From Pseudomonadota bacterium (GTDB lineage Bacteria; Pseudomonadota; Alphaproteobacteria; Acetobacterales; Acetobacteraceae): DNA of 20,679 nucleotides. The position numbers were made by a program, and so were the translations under genes. The notes beneath the pieces were generated by a model, which worked only from the letters and a program-made list of their open reading frames with translations, did no database searches and was not told the origin of the DNA. Location: positions 1 to 20,679 of the forward strand of contig JAJXXT010000102.1 in assembly GCA_021780935.1 (NCBI GenBank). The letters are read 5' to 3'. Of this stretch, positions 10,139 to 17,947 are shown piece after piece (position 1 is the stretch's first letter; the number at the start of each line of letters is the position of its first letter).

Positions 10139-11598
10139 GGGCGCTGCCGCTTTCCATCGGGATGATTCATTTCGTGGGCATCGGCGGCATCGGCATGTCC
10201 GGCATCGCCGAGGTGCTGCATGTGCTGGGCTATTCCGTGCAGGGCAGCGACATCGCCGACAGCGCCAATGTGCGACGGCTGCGCGAGGCGGGGATCGCGG
10301 TCGCGGTCGGCCACGATGCGGCCAATCTCGGCGATGCGCGGGTGATCGTCGTCTCCACCGCGGTCAAGCCCGACAACCCCGAGGTACAGGCCGCGCGCGC
10401 ACGGCTGATCCCCGTCGTGCGGCGCGCCGAAATGCTGGCGGAGCTGATGCGGCTGCGCTGGGCGATCGCGGTCGGCGGCACGCATGGCAAGACCACGACG
10501 ACCAGTCTGGTCGCGGCGGTGCTGGAGACGGCGGGGCTCGACCCCACGGTGATCAACGGCGGCATCATCAACGCCTATGGCACCAACACGCGCATGGGCG
10601 AGGGCGAGTGGATGGTGGTCGAGGCCGACGAGAGCGACGGCTCGTTCCTGCGCCTGCCGGCGACCATCGCCGTCGTGACCAACATGGACCCCGAGCATCT
10701 CGACCATTGGGGCTCGGTCGAGGCGATGAACGCGGGCTATGCGCAGTTCGTGCAGAATGTGCCGTTCTATGGCTTCGCGGTGCTGTGCGCGGACCATCCC
10801 GAGGTGCTGTCGATGATCCCGCGCCTCGCCGACCGGCGCATCATCACCTACGGGTTCAGCCCGCAGGCCGATGTACGCGCCGAGCGGGTGGTGCCCGACC
10901 GGCTGGGCTCCACGTTCGAGGTGATCGTTGCCGACCGCATCACCGGCCGGGCGCGGCGGATGGGACCGTTCCGGCTGCCGATGATGGGTGCCCATAACGT
11001 GCAGAACGCGCTGGCGGCGATTGCGATCGGTATCGAAATGGGTGTGGATGAGCAGCGGCTGCGCAGCGCGTTCGCTGCGTTCAAGGGCGTGAAGCGGCGC
11101 TTCACCCGGGTGGGCGAGACCGGCGGCATCGCGGTGATCGACGATTACGGCCATCACCCGGTCGAGATCGCGGCGGTGCTGAAGGCGGCGCGCCAGGCCG
11201 GGGCGAGCCATGTGCTGGCGGTGGTGCAGCCGCATCGCTTCTCGCGCCTTGCCTCGCTGTTCGAGCAGTTCTGCACCTGCATGAGCGATGCGACGACGGT
11301 GATCGTCGCCGATGTCTATGCCGCCGGCGAGGCGCCGATCCCAGGCGTGGATCGCGACGCGCTGGTGGAGGGGCTGCGCGCGCACGGGCACCGGCGTGTC
11401 GAGCCGCTGACCGACCCCGCGCATCTGGCGGAAATGGTGCACGCGCTGGCCGAGCCCGGTGATTACGTGGTCTGCCTCGGTGCCGGCAGCATCACGCAAT
11501 GGGCGGCGGCCCTGCCCGCGGAACTCGCGACGCTGCAGGCCGGCCAGCCCAAGAGCATCGACCCGCGGCGGTCGCGCCATCTGGGTGGGGCGGCATGA
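10135..11598 (+). CDS. murC: UDP-N-acetylmuramate:L-alanine ligase MurC
   Basis: First amino-acid-adding ligase of the pathway, joining L-Ala to UDP-MurNAc in the cytoplasm. The UDP-binding start [16 protein letters not shown] is typical of MurC, the P-loop GGTHGKTTT begins at residue 114, and DDYGHHP is at 336-342, a segment distinctive of MurC and the related ligase Mpl. The product is 487 residues, about the usual length. ATG 10135 overlaps the murG stop (ATGA). The position between murG and murB, and the absence of another MurC candidate in the cluster, argue against Mpl. Confidence 0.95.
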   Translation: MRALPLSIGMIHFVGIGGIGMSGIAEVLHVLGYSVQGSDIADSANVRRLREAGIAVAVGHDAANLGDARVIVVSTAVKPDNPEVQAARARLIPVVRRAEMLAELMRLRWAIAVGGTHGKTTTTSLVAAVLETAGLDPTVINGGIINAYGTNTRMGEGEWMVVEADESDGSFLRLPATIAVVTNMDPEHLDHWGSVEAMNAGYAQFVQNVPFYGFAVLCADHPEVLSMIPRLADRRIITYGFSPQADVRAERVVPDRLGSTFEVIVADRITGRARRMGPFRLPMMGAHNVQNALAAIAIGIEMGVDEQRLRSAFAAFKGVKRRFTRVGETGGIAVIDDYGHHPVEIAAVLKAARQAGASHVLAVVQPHRFSRLASLFEQFCTCMSDATTVIVADVYAAGEAPIPGVDRDALVEGLRAHGHRRVEPLTDPAHLAEMVHALAEPGDYVVCLGAGSITQWAAALPAELATLQAGQPKSIDPRRSRHLGGAA

Positions 11599-12542
11599 TG
11601 GCGGCAGTGCGCGGCGAAACGCTGGCGGAGCGGCTCGCGCTGCTGCGCGGGCGCGTGGCCGCGGGCGCGGTGCTGGGGCCACAGACCTGGTTTCGCGTCG
11701 GCGGCGCGGCGGAGCTGCTTCTGCGCCCGGCGGATGCGGCGGACCTCGCGGCGGCGATGGCAGCGCTGCCGCCCGAGGTGCCGGTGACGGCGATCGGCGC
11801 CGCCTCGAACCTGATCGTGCGCGATGGCGGGATCGGCGGCGTGGTGGTGCGGCTGGCGCGCGGCTTCGCCGCGATCGAGCGCGACGGCGAGGGGATCGTG
11901 GCCGGCGCCGGGGCGCTCGATGCGACGGTCGCGGAGTTCGCCGCCGCCGCGGGGCTGGCGGGGCTGGAGTTTCTGTGCGGCATTCCCGGCACGATCGGCG
12001 GCGCGGTGGCGATGAATGCCGGCGCCTATGGCGGGGATATCGCGGCGGTGCTCGACTGGGCGGAGCTGGTGGCGCGCAGCGGCGAGATCGTGCGCGTGCC
12101 GGCGCAGCGCCTCGCCTTTGCCTATCGCCATGCGAGCCTGCCGCCGGGCGGCATCGTGGTGCGGGCGCGGCTGCGGGCGCAGCCGGGCGAGACGGCGGTG
12201 ATCGCCGCAAGGATGGCCGAGATTCGCGCCCGGCGCGAGACGACGCAGCCGGTGCGCGCCCGCACCGGAGGCTCGACGTTTCGTAACCCGGACAACGCGC
12301 AGGGCATGAAGGCGTGGGAGCTGATCGATGCCGCGGGCTGCCGCGGGCTGATGCGCGGGGCGGCCCAGGTCTCGGAGCTGCACTGCAATTTCCTGATCAA
12401 CACCGGCGGCGCCTCGGCCGCCGACCTCGAAGGCCTGGGCGAGGAAGTTCGCCGGCGTGTCCATGCGGCGAGCGGCATCGCGCTCGACTGGGAGATCCGG
12501 CGCATCGGCGTGCATGCGGCACGCGACCTGGGTGGCGCATGA
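11595..12542 (+). CDS. murB: UDP-N-acetylenolpyruvoylglucosamine reductase MurB
   Basis: FAD- and NADPH-dependent reductase that makes UDP-MurNAc, the substrate of MurC encoded just upstream. The FAD-binding half shows [12 protein letters not shown], the [13 protein letters not shown] loop and the [19 protein letters not shown] block. The catalytic half has GSTFRNP with the proton-donor serine S227 and [10 protein letters not shown] with glutamate E261. Replacement of the usual tyrosine loop by this compact form and the 315-residue length fit the type II MurB common in alphaproteobacteria. ATG 11595 overlaps the murC stop; another ATG at 11598 follows directly. The frame is open upstream inside murC, but that part is a shadow. 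Confidence 0.94.
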   Translation: MMAAVRGETLAERLALLRGRVAAGAVLGPQTWFRVGGAAELLLRPADAADLAAAMAALPPEVPVTAIGAASNLIVRDGGIGGVVVRLARGFAAIERDGEGIVAGAGALDATVAEFAAAAGLAGLEFLCGIPGTIGGAVAMNAGAYGGDIAAVLDWAELVARSGEIVRVPAQRLAFAYRHASLPPGGIVVRARLRAQPGETAVIAARMAEIRARRETTQPVRARTGGSTFRNPDNAQGMKAWELIDAAGCRGLMRGAAQVSELHCNFLINTGGASAADLEGLGEEVRRRVHAASGIALDWEIRRIGVHAARDLGGA

Positions 12543-13456
12543 AGACGGTCGCGGTTCTGTATGGCGGGATTTCCGCCGAGCGCGAGGTGAGTCTGGCCAG
12601 CGGGCGGCAGGTGATCGCGGCCCTGCGCGGCGCGGGCTATGCGGTGCGGCCGATCGAGGTGGGCCCGGATATCACCCGCACCATCGCCGCCCTCGACCCG
12701 CGGCCCGACGCGGTGTTCAACGCGCTGCACGGGCGGTTCGGGGAGGACGGGTCGATCCAGGGCGTGCTCGACTGGCTCGGCATCCCCTACACGCATTCCG
12801 GCGTGCGGGCCTCGGCGCTGGCGATGGACAAGGCGGCGGCGAAGGCAATCTTCGTCGCGGCGGGCCTGCCGGTCGCGAAGGGCGGCCTGGTGGATGTCGC
12901 GGCCCTCGAACACGCCGACCCGATGCCGCTGCCCTATGTGGTGAAGCCGGTGAACGAGGGATCGTCCGTCGGCGTGGAGATCCTGCGCGAGGGGGCGAAC
13001 CGGCGCGCGGCGGTGGCGGCGGGGTGGCGCTTCGGGCCGGAGGCGATGGTCGAGGAATACATCCCTGGCCGCGAGCTGACGGTGGGCGTGATGGGTGACC
13101 GCGCGCTGACCGTGACCGAGATCGACCCGACCGTCGGGTTTTATGACTACGAGGCGAAATACGCCGATGGCGGCTCGCGCCATGTCATTCCGGCGACGAT
13201 CCATCCCAAGGTGTTCGAACGGGCGAAGGACGTGGCGCTGGCGGCGCATCGGGCGCTCGGCTGCCGCGGCGCGAGCCGGGCGGATTTTCGTTACGATGAC
13301 ACGATGGGCGAGCCGGGGCGGCTGGTGCTGCTCGAAATCAACACTCAGCCCGGGCTGACGCCGACCTCGCTGCTGCCGGAGCAGGCGGCGCATTGCGGCA
13401 TGGACTTCGCAGCACTCTGCGCCTGGATGGTGGAGCACGCCGCATGCCGCGCGTGA
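12539..13456 (+). CDS. ddl: D-alanine:D-alanine ligase Ddl
   Basis: ATP-grasp ligase that forms the D-Ala-D-Ala dipeptide used by MurF. At 305 residues it matches the short DdlB type found in dcw clusters. The N-terminal [11 protein letters not shown] motif contains the glutamate E14 that binds the first D-Ala. The [12 protein letters not shown] segment, the NEGSSVGV loop and YDYEAKY correspond to the serine-tyrosine substrate pair region, and [11 protein letters not shown] (from L264) supplies metal ligands E266 and N268. ATG 12539 overlaps the murB stop as ATGA. The LEINTQPG and YDYEAKY motifs fit a D-Ala-D-Ala rather than a D-Ala-D-Lac enzyme. Confidence 0.95.
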   Translation: MKTVAVLYGGISAEREVSLASGRQVIAALRGAGYAVRPIEVGPDITRTIAALDPRPDAVFNALHGRFGEDGSIQGVLDWLGIPYTHSGVRASALAMDKAAAKAIFVAAGLPVAKGGLVDVAALEHADPMPLPYVVKPVNEGSSVGVEILREGANRRAAVAAGWRFGPEAMVEEYIPGRELTVGVMGDRALTVTEIDPTVGFYDYEAKYADGGSRHVIPATIHPKVFERAKDVALAAHRALGCRGASRADFRYDDTMGEPGRLVLLEINTQPGLTPTSLLPEQAAHCGMDFAALCAWMVEHAACRA

Positions 13457-14379
13457 AACGCAGCCCCGCGCGGCCCGCCGACCGGCCGGGGCGGCTCAAG
13501 CTGCTGCTGCGCCGGCAGCGCCGGCTGCGCCGGCCGCTGATGCTGTTGGCGGCGGCACTGGCGGTGGTGCTGGGCGGCGCGATCGCGGCGCGGCAGGTGC
13601 TGCCCGGTGCCTCGTGGCGGGCGCGGCTCGGGGCGATGACGGCAGGGCTCGGGCTCACGGTGCGGCACATCGTCATCACCGGACGCGACAAGACGCCGCT
13701 GGCGCTGGTTCAGGCGGCCATCGGGGTGCATCGCGGCGAGCCGATCCTGGGGTTCTCGATCGACGGCGTGCGCCGGCGGCTGGAGGCGATCGCCTGGATC
13801 CACTCGGCAACGGTGGAGCGCGTGCTGCCGGGGACGCTGCATGTGACGATCGACGAGCGCCGGCCCTTCGCGGTGTGGCAGCATAACGGGCAGTTCCGGC
13901 TGATCGACCGCGCCGGCAACATGGTGACCGACGCCAACGTCACCGCGTTCGCCGGCCAGGTGCCGCTGGTGGTGGGCATCGGCGCGCCGCGGGCGGCGGC
14001 GGGGTTGCTCGATACGCTCGCGAAGATGCCGGTGATCCAGAGCCGCGTGGTGGCGGCGGTGCGGGTGGGCGACCGGCGCTGGAACCTGGAGACCAAGGAA
14101 GGCACCACGGTGATGCTGCCCGAGGGCGCGGTGGTGCCGGCTCTCGATCGGCTCGCCCAGATGCAGGCCAAACTGCAACTGCTCGACCGGCCACTGGCGG
14201 TGATCGACATGCGGCTGCCCGACCGGTTGCGGCTGCGGCCGATGAAACTGCCAAAAACCACCGCCGCGCACGGTGGCGCAACTCAGGGGCGCGCCGGCGG
14301 CGCGACGACACAGGGGCGCGCCGGCGGCGCGACGACACAGGGGCGCGCCGGCGGCGCGACAGGGAGGAGCCCGGCATGA
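13444..14379 (+). CDS. ftsQ: Cell division protein FtsQ with repetitive C-terminal tail
   Basis: Bitopic division protein that in characterised systems links FtsL and FtsB to the rest of the divisome. A very basic cytoplasmic N-terminus (residues 1-30) precedes one membrane helix at about 31-49, then a POTRA domain around 71-140 and the FtsQ/DivIB beta domain, containing the [14 protein letters not shown] strand typical of the family. Start ATG 13444 overlaps ddl by 13 bases and has GGAG eight bases upstream; GTG 13453 (GTGA overlap) is a possible alternative. The last 31 residues are unusual: three near-identical copies of QGRAGGATT encoded by a 27-base tandem repeat, with no resemblance to the rest of the protein, ending at the ftsA start. 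Confidence 0.92.
   Translation: MPRVKRSPARPADRPGRLKLLLRRQRRLRRPLMLLAAALAVVLGGAIAARQVLPGASWRARLGAMTAGLGLTVRHIVITGRDKTPLALVQAAIGVHRGEPILGFSIDGVRRRLEAIAWIHSATVERVLPGTLHVTIDERRPFAVWQHNGQFRLIDRAGNMVTDANVTAFAGQVPLVVGIGAPRAAAGLLDTLAKMPVIQSRVVAAVRVGDRRWNLETKEGTTVMLPEGAVVPALDRLAQMQAKLQLLDRPLAVIDMRLPDRLRLRPMKLPKTTAAHGGATQGRAGGATTQGRAGGATTQGRAGGATGRSPA
14284..14361 (+). repeat. 27-base tandem repeat, about 2.9 copies, at the 3' end of ftsQ
   Basis: Copies start at 14284, 14311 and 14338. The first two are identical over 27 bases; the third matches for 21 bases and then loses one ACG codon, reading GCGACA. Each unit codes for QGRAGGATT in the ftsQ frame and contains the palindrome GGCGCGCC. Because 27 is a multiple of three, copy-number change would lengthen or shorten FtsQ without a frameshift. 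Confidence 0.93.
14365..14369 (+). promoter_or_regulatory. Ribosome binding site of ftsA
   Basis: AGGAG, within the longer AGGGAGGAG, lies 6 bases before the ATG of ftsA at 14376. It sits directly after the ftsQ tandem repeat, inside the last ftsQ codons. Confidence 0.6.
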
Positions 14380-15692
14380 ACGACATGCGTCAAGCAAGCC
14401 TCGCGGCGCCGAAATCCAGCGACCCCGACGCGGCGGCAACGGAGCACAAGCGCCGGCACCCGCGGCCGAGCGGGCCGGTCGGCGTGCTCGATATCGGCAC
14501 CACCAAGATCATCTGCATGATCGGGCGCTGCGAGTCCGACCTGTCGCTGCGCATCACCGGCTTCGGCTGGGAGCGGGCGCGCGGCGTGCGGGCTGGTTCG
14601 GTGCTCGATCTTGAGGCAGCAGAGCAGGCGATTCGCACCGCCGTGAGCCATGCCGAGCTCGAGGCGGGCACGCGGCTGCGGGCGGTGACGGTGAACCTCT
14701 CCGCCGGCGCGCCGGAGAGCCGGCTGTTCAACGTGCAATGGCCAGTCGGCGGACGCGCGGTGACCGAGGCGGATATCCGCCAGGTGGTCGCGGAGGGGCG
14801 CGGGCGCGCGGAATCGCCCGGGCGCAGCATCATCCACGCCCTGCCGCTCGGGTTTGCCACGGACGAGGCGGAAGGCTCCGACGATCCGCGCGGATTGTTC
14901 TGCGAAACGCTCGGCGCGCGGCTGCATGTTGTTGACGCGGTCACGACCGCTCTGCGCACGCTCGACGCGACGCTGGCGCGTTGCGATCTGGAGATTGCCT
15001 CCCTGGTCTCGGCGCCGCTGGCCGCGGGGATGGCAACGCTTGTGGAAGACGAGCGGCAATTGGGCGTGACGGTGCTCGACATGGGCGGCGGCACCACCGG
15101 GATGGCAGTTTTCGCCGAGGGGCATCTGCTGCACACGGCACAGCTGCCGGTGGGCGGCGTGCACGTGACCAACGACCTCGCGCGCGGGCTGGCCACCTCG
15201 GTGACCAACGCCGAGCGGCTCAAGGTGTTGTTCGGCAGTGCCAGCGCCAGCCCCGACGACGACCGCGAGGTGGTGCCGGTGCAGCATGTGGGTGAGGACG
15301 AGGGCCACATCACTCAGGTGCCGCGCAGCGCGATCGTGCGCATCATCCGCCCGCGCGTCGAGGAAACATTCGAGCTGATGCGCGACCGCATCGCCGCCTC
15401 CGGCCTCGGCCGCGCCGCGGGGCAGACCGTGGTGCTGACCGGCGGCGCCAGCCAGTTGCCGGGCATCCGCGAGACCGCCTCACGCCTGCTCGGCCGCCAG
15501 GTGCGCTTGGCGCGGCCGGCGCGGCTCGCGGGCATGCCGGAACGTGCCGGCGGACCCGGCTTCGCCACCGCGACGGGCCTGTTCGCCTGGGCCGCGGGCG
15601 AAGGCCGGCGGCTCGCCGATATCGACCTCGAAGCCGACGCTCCGCGCGGGATGTTTGCACGACTCGCCCACTTCATCCGAACCCGTCTCTGA
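14376..15692 (+). CDS. ftsA: Cell division protein FtsA, actin-like FtsZ membrane anchor
   Basis: Actin-family ATPase that tethers FtsZ filaments to the inner membrane and recruits later division proteins. Phosphate loop 1 is VLDIGTTK (residues 37-44), phosphate loop 2 is DMGGGTT (235-241), and the adenosine motif reads [13 protein letters not shown]. The C-terminus [13 protein letters not shown] can form the short amphipathic membrane-binding helix typical of FtsA. The product is 438 residues with an extra Ala/Lys/Arg-containing stretch of about 30 residues before the first strand. ATG 14376 overlaps the ftsQ stop (ATGA) and has a strong ribosome binding site. The usual ftsA-ftsZ pairing follows, with a short spacer. 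Confidence 0.95.
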   Translation: MNDMRQASLAAPKSSDPDAAATEHKRRHPRPSGPVGVLDIGTTKIICMIGRCESDLSLRITGFGWERARGVRAGSVLDLEAAEQAIRTAVSHAELEAGTRLRAVTVNLSAGAPESRLFNVQWPVGGRAVTEADIRQVVAEGRGRAESPGRSIIHALPLGFATDEAEGSDDPRGLFCETLGARLHVVDAVTTALRTLDATLARCDLEIASLVSAPLAAGMATLVEDERQLGVTVLDMGGGTTGMAVFAEGHLLHTAQLPVGGVHVTNDLARGLATSVTNAERLKVLFGSASASPDDDREVVPVQHVGEDEGHITQVPRSAIVRIIRPRVEETFELMRDRIAASGLGRAAGQTVVLTGGASQLPGIRETASRLLGRQVRLARPARLAGMPERAGGPGFATATGLFAWAAGEGRRLADIDLEADAPRGMFARLAHFIRTRL

Positions 15693-15701
15693 CACATCAC
15701 C

Positions 15702-15731
15702 CCGCCCAAGCCGTCCTTATCCGCCCAAGCC
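15702..15731 (+). repeat. 11-base direct repeat in the ftsA-ftsZ spacer
   Basis: CCGCCCAAGCC occurs at 15702-15712 and again at 15721-15731, 19 bases start to start, in the 58-base spacer just before the ftsZ ribosome binding site. Two exact copies in so short a spacer could be a protein-binding site or a simple duplication; no known operator is recognised. Confidence 0.75.
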
Positions 15732-15750
15732 TCCGGGAGCCGCGACCGAC

Positions 15751-17508
15751 ATGACCCTCAATCTCACCATTCCGCAGAGCCATCACCAGGATTTCTGCCC
15801 GCGTATCATCGTGGTCGGCGTCGGTGGTGGCGGCACCAATGCTGTCGACAACATGATCTCGCTCCAGTTGCAGGGAGTGGATTTCATCGTCGCCAACACC
15901 GACGCGCAGCAGCTGATCAACAGCCGCGCCGATACGCGCATCCAGCTTGGACCGTCGCTGACGCAGGGGCTGGGCGCCGGCGCCAAGCCGGAGATCGGGC
16001 GCGGTGCCGCCGAGGAGGCGATCGGCGAGATCGAGCGGTATCTCGAAGGCGCGCACATGGCATTTGTCACCGCCGGCATGGGTGGCGGCACCGGCACCGG
16101 GGCGGCCCCGGTGATCGCCCGCCTCGCCCGCGAACGCGGCATCCTGACCGTGGGCGTGGTGACGCGGCCCTTCGCATTCGAGGGCAGCAAACGGGCGCGC
16201 GCGGCCGAAGCCGGCATCCGCGAGCTGCAGAGCTACGTCGATACGCTGATCGTCATTCCGAACCAGAACCTGTTCCGTCTCGCCAACGAGAAGACCGGCT
16301 GGCGCGAGGCGTTCAAGATGGCGGACAACGTGCTCTACATGGCGGTGCGCGGGGTGACCGACCTGATGGTCCTGCCGGGGCTGATCAACCTCGACTTCGC
16401 CGATATCCGCACGGTGATGGCGGAGATGGGTAATGCCATGATGGGCACCGGCGAGGCCGACGGCGAGGACCGTGCCCGGCGTGCCGCCGAGGCCGCGATC
16501 AACAACCCGCTGATCGAGGGCAACTCGATGGCGGGTGCCCGGGCGCTGCTCATCAACATCACCGGCGGGGAGGACCTGACCCTGCACGAGGTGGACGAGG
16601 CGGCCAACCGCGTGGCGCAGGAAGTGGCACCGGATGCCGAGATCATCTTCGGCACCGCGATCGATCCGGAGCTGGAGGGCCGGCTGCGCGTCTCCATCGT
16701 CGCGACCGGCATTGAATGCGGCGAGCGTCAGGCGGCGCCAAAGCTGGTGGCCGTGGGCGGCGGTGCCGCGGTGCCGATGGCGGCGGCGGGCATGGCGCAG
16801 CCGATGGTGGCCGGCCAGGCCCCCTCCCCCAACGCCCAACCCCATGGCGCCCAACCCCATGGCGCCCAACCGACCGCGCTGCAGCAGACGCAGGCCGCCC
16901 CGACCGGGCGCGTTTTTGCCATCCCGACGCCGGCGACGGGCCCGACGCCCGCGCTTGGCACCGTGCGCCCGCTGCCGACGCGTGCGCCGGCGCGCCCCGC
17001 ACCCAACCCCGCACCCAACATGGCCCCGGTGCAGGCGCGGGTGATGCCGGCGCAGACGCCTGCGGATTTCGCCCAGACCCCGCTGCGCCATGAGACCGCA
17101 CGGCCGGAGGAATTGCAGGCCGAAGAAGCCGACACGCAGGCCGAGGGCGCGATCCCCGTGATCGACGACACGCCGCTGCCCGGCCCGGGCATCCCCGCGC
17201 ATCTGCAGCAACCGGTGAGGCCGGTTGCGGCGCGCGCGCCACGCGCCGGGTTGCGTGCCGGCGGTCTGTTCGCGGCGCCGACGGAGGCGGAGTATCCGCA
17301 GCAACCCCCGGAAGCGGCGGCGGCCGCCGCGCAACCGCCACGCAGGAGCCTGTTCGGCATCGTCACCGGGGTGCTGCGCGGCGAGCATGCGGCCGCGCCG
17401 CGCCGGGAGCCGGCAGCCGAGCCGCCGCGCGCCCGTGCCCAGGTACGCCCCGCCGAAGGCGAGGAACTGGGGATCGACTATCCGGCGTTTCTGCGCCGGA
17501 GCAACTGA
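15751..17508 (+). CDS. ftsZ: Cell division tubulin FtsZ with long C-terminal linker
   Basis: Tubulin-like GTPase that forms the cytoplasmic Z ring. The N-terminal [13 protein letters not shown] nucleotide loop, the tubulin signature GGGTGTG at residues 111-117 and the T7 synergy loop NLDFAD at 213-218 (N213, D215, D218) are all intact. The globular core ends near residue 322. A linker of roughly 248 residues follows, rich in Ala, Pro and Gln, with an AQPHG duplication at 362-371 and an isolated SLFGIVTG segment at 533-540. The last residues, IDYPAFLRR and SN, form the conserved C-terminal peptide that binds FtsA and other partners. At 585 residues it is longer than most alphaproteobacterial FtsZ. 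Start ATG 15751 has GGGAG about 11 bases upstream; the frame upstream inside ftsA is a shadow. Confidence 0.96.
   Translation: MTLNLTIPQSHHQDFCPRIIVVGVGGGGTNAVDNMISLQLQGVDFIVANTDAQQLINSRADTRIQLGPSLTQGLGAGAKPEIGRGAAEEAIGEIERYLEGAHMAFVTAGMGGGTGTGAAPVIARLARERGILTVGVVTRPFAFEGSKRARAAEAGIRELQSYVDTLIVIPNQNLFRLANEKTGWREAFKMADNVLYMAVRGVTDLMVLPGLINLDFADIRTVMAEMGNAMMGTGEADGEDRARRAAEAAINNPLIEGNSMAGARALLINITGGEDLTLHEVDEAANRVAQEVAPDAEIIFGTAIDPELEGRLRVSIVATGIECGERQAAPKLVAVGGGAAVPMAAAGMAQPMVAGQAPSPNAQPHGAQPHGAQPTALQQTQAAPTGRVFAIPTPATGPTPALGTVRPLPTRAPARPAPNPAPNMAPVQARVMPAQTPADFAQTPLRHETARPEELQAEEADTQAEGAIPVIDDTPLPGPGIPAHLQQPVRPVAARAPRAGLRAGGLFAAPTEAEYPQQPPEAAAAAAQPPRRSLFGIVTGVLRGEHAAAPRREPAAEPPRARAQVRPAEGEELGIDYPAFLRRSN
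16835..16870 (+). repeat. 15-base tandem repeat in the FtsZ linker
   Basis: A 15-base unit, CCCAACCCCATGGCG, is repeated exactly at 16835-16849 and 16850-16864, with CCCAAC of a third copy following. In frame it encodes [13 protein letters not shown] within the disordered linker. Confidence 0.85.
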
Positions 17509-17632
17509 GCGGCAGCGACTGAGCGGGCCTGCGCCAGCCTGGGTCTTGGCCCGTCGTCGTGACCCCATCCAGGTGCAGTCCTCCAGCGTCGTCGCGACGC
17601 GGTCCAGGGGACGGCGCGGCGGGGATTTTCTT

Positions 17633-17670
17633 GCAGACGCGGAACCGCTTTTCGGCGATTCCGCGTCTGC
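17633..17670 (+). terminator. Hairpin downstream of ftsZ, possible transcription terminator
   Basis: GCAGACGCGGAA at 17633-17644 pairs perfectly with TTCCGCGTCTGC at 17659-17670, a 12-bp stem. The 14-base interior can add three more pairs (CGC 17646-17648 with GCG 17655-17657) after a single C-A mismatch. Placement about 125 bases after ftsZ fits a terminator, but the following CTCATTTCAG is only a weak T tract, so a Rho-linked, RNA-processing or other role is possible. Confidence 0.55.
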
Positions 17671-17693
17671 CTCATTTCAGCCATGGTGGTGAA

Positions 17694-17752
17694 CCTGAAA
17701 ATTCATCAGGATCAACAGGTTGTCGTGCAATATTCCGTAATAAAGCTTGACT
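17694..17752 (+). promoter_or_regulatory. A+T-rich island, candidate lpxC promoter region
   Basis: This stretch is clearly richer in A and T than its surroundings. It contains a small inverted repeat CCTGA/TCAGG (17694-17710), TAATAAAG around 17738-17745 and TTGACT at 17747-17752. No -35/-10 pair with normal spacing could be found: TAGGTT at 17775 is 22 bases from TTGACT. It is proposed as a promoter region by composition and position only. Confidence 0.3.
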
Positions 17753-17803
17753 GGTCAGGGGCCGTGCCGCCACCTAGGTTGCATTGCGAAGAGCCGCATT
17801 GAA

Positions 17804-17919
17804 CGCCTGCCGCCAACCGATTCCCGCCGCACCCAAGTCCCGCCGTTGACGAAAGCCCGCCGCTGTCCAACGCCCGCCGCCGACCAACATCCGCTGCCGA
17901 CGAAGCGCCGTTGTTGAAG
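17804..17919 (+). repeat. Degenerate 16-17-base tandem repeat array upstream of lpxC
   Basis: About six to seven imperfect copies follow one another. The core CCCGCCG, with variants, starts at 17823, 17839, 17856, 17873 and 17890, giving spacings of 16, 17, 17 and 17. A weaker copy precedes at about 17804 and a shortened one follows at 17906. The consensus is near CCCGCCGCYGACSAAS. The period is not a multiple of three, so it is not a coding repeat. The array ends 28 bases before the lpxC start codon. Confidence 0.7.
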
Positions 17920-17947
17920 TGATCACCTGAAGGTTTCAACCATCACG

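Larger units (their letters stand above)
17509..17947. other. Gene-free region between ftsZ and lpxC
   Basis: No convincing coding sequence is seen in these 439 bases. Open frames that cross it lack ribosome binding sites and family resemblance. In order it holds a 10-base palindrome CGTCGCGACG (17590-17599), a strong hairpin (17633-17670), an A+T-rich island (about 17694-17752) that is the best place for an lpxC promoter, and a degenerate tandem repeat array (about 17804-17919). It marks the end of the compact dcw transcription unit. Confidence 0.7.

Noticed and set aside
9562..12210. 882-codon minus-strand open frame opposite murG, murC and murB
   Set aside because: It spans three overlapping, clearly identified genes on the other strand and has no family motif, so it is a shadow despite its length.
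17225..17692. Plus-strand open frame across the end of ftsZ into the spacer (155 codons)
   Set aside because: Its first two thirds are out-of-frame ftsZ, it runs through the hairpin and it resembles no family.
17657..17823. GANTC methylation sites (17657 and 17819) as cell-cycle control of lpxC
   Set aside because: GATTC occurs twice, but such five-base sites are expected by chance at this density, and no CtrA-type TTAA-N7-TTAA box was found.
17804..17919. CRISPR array
   Set aside because: The units are 16-17 bases, contiguous and degenerate, without the alternating identical repeats and unique spacers of a CRISPR, and no cas gene is present.
17712..17939. Minus-strand open frame of 75 codons before lpxC
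   Set aside because: It crosses the degenerate repeat array, whose period is not a multiple of three, and has no ribosome binding site or recognisable product.
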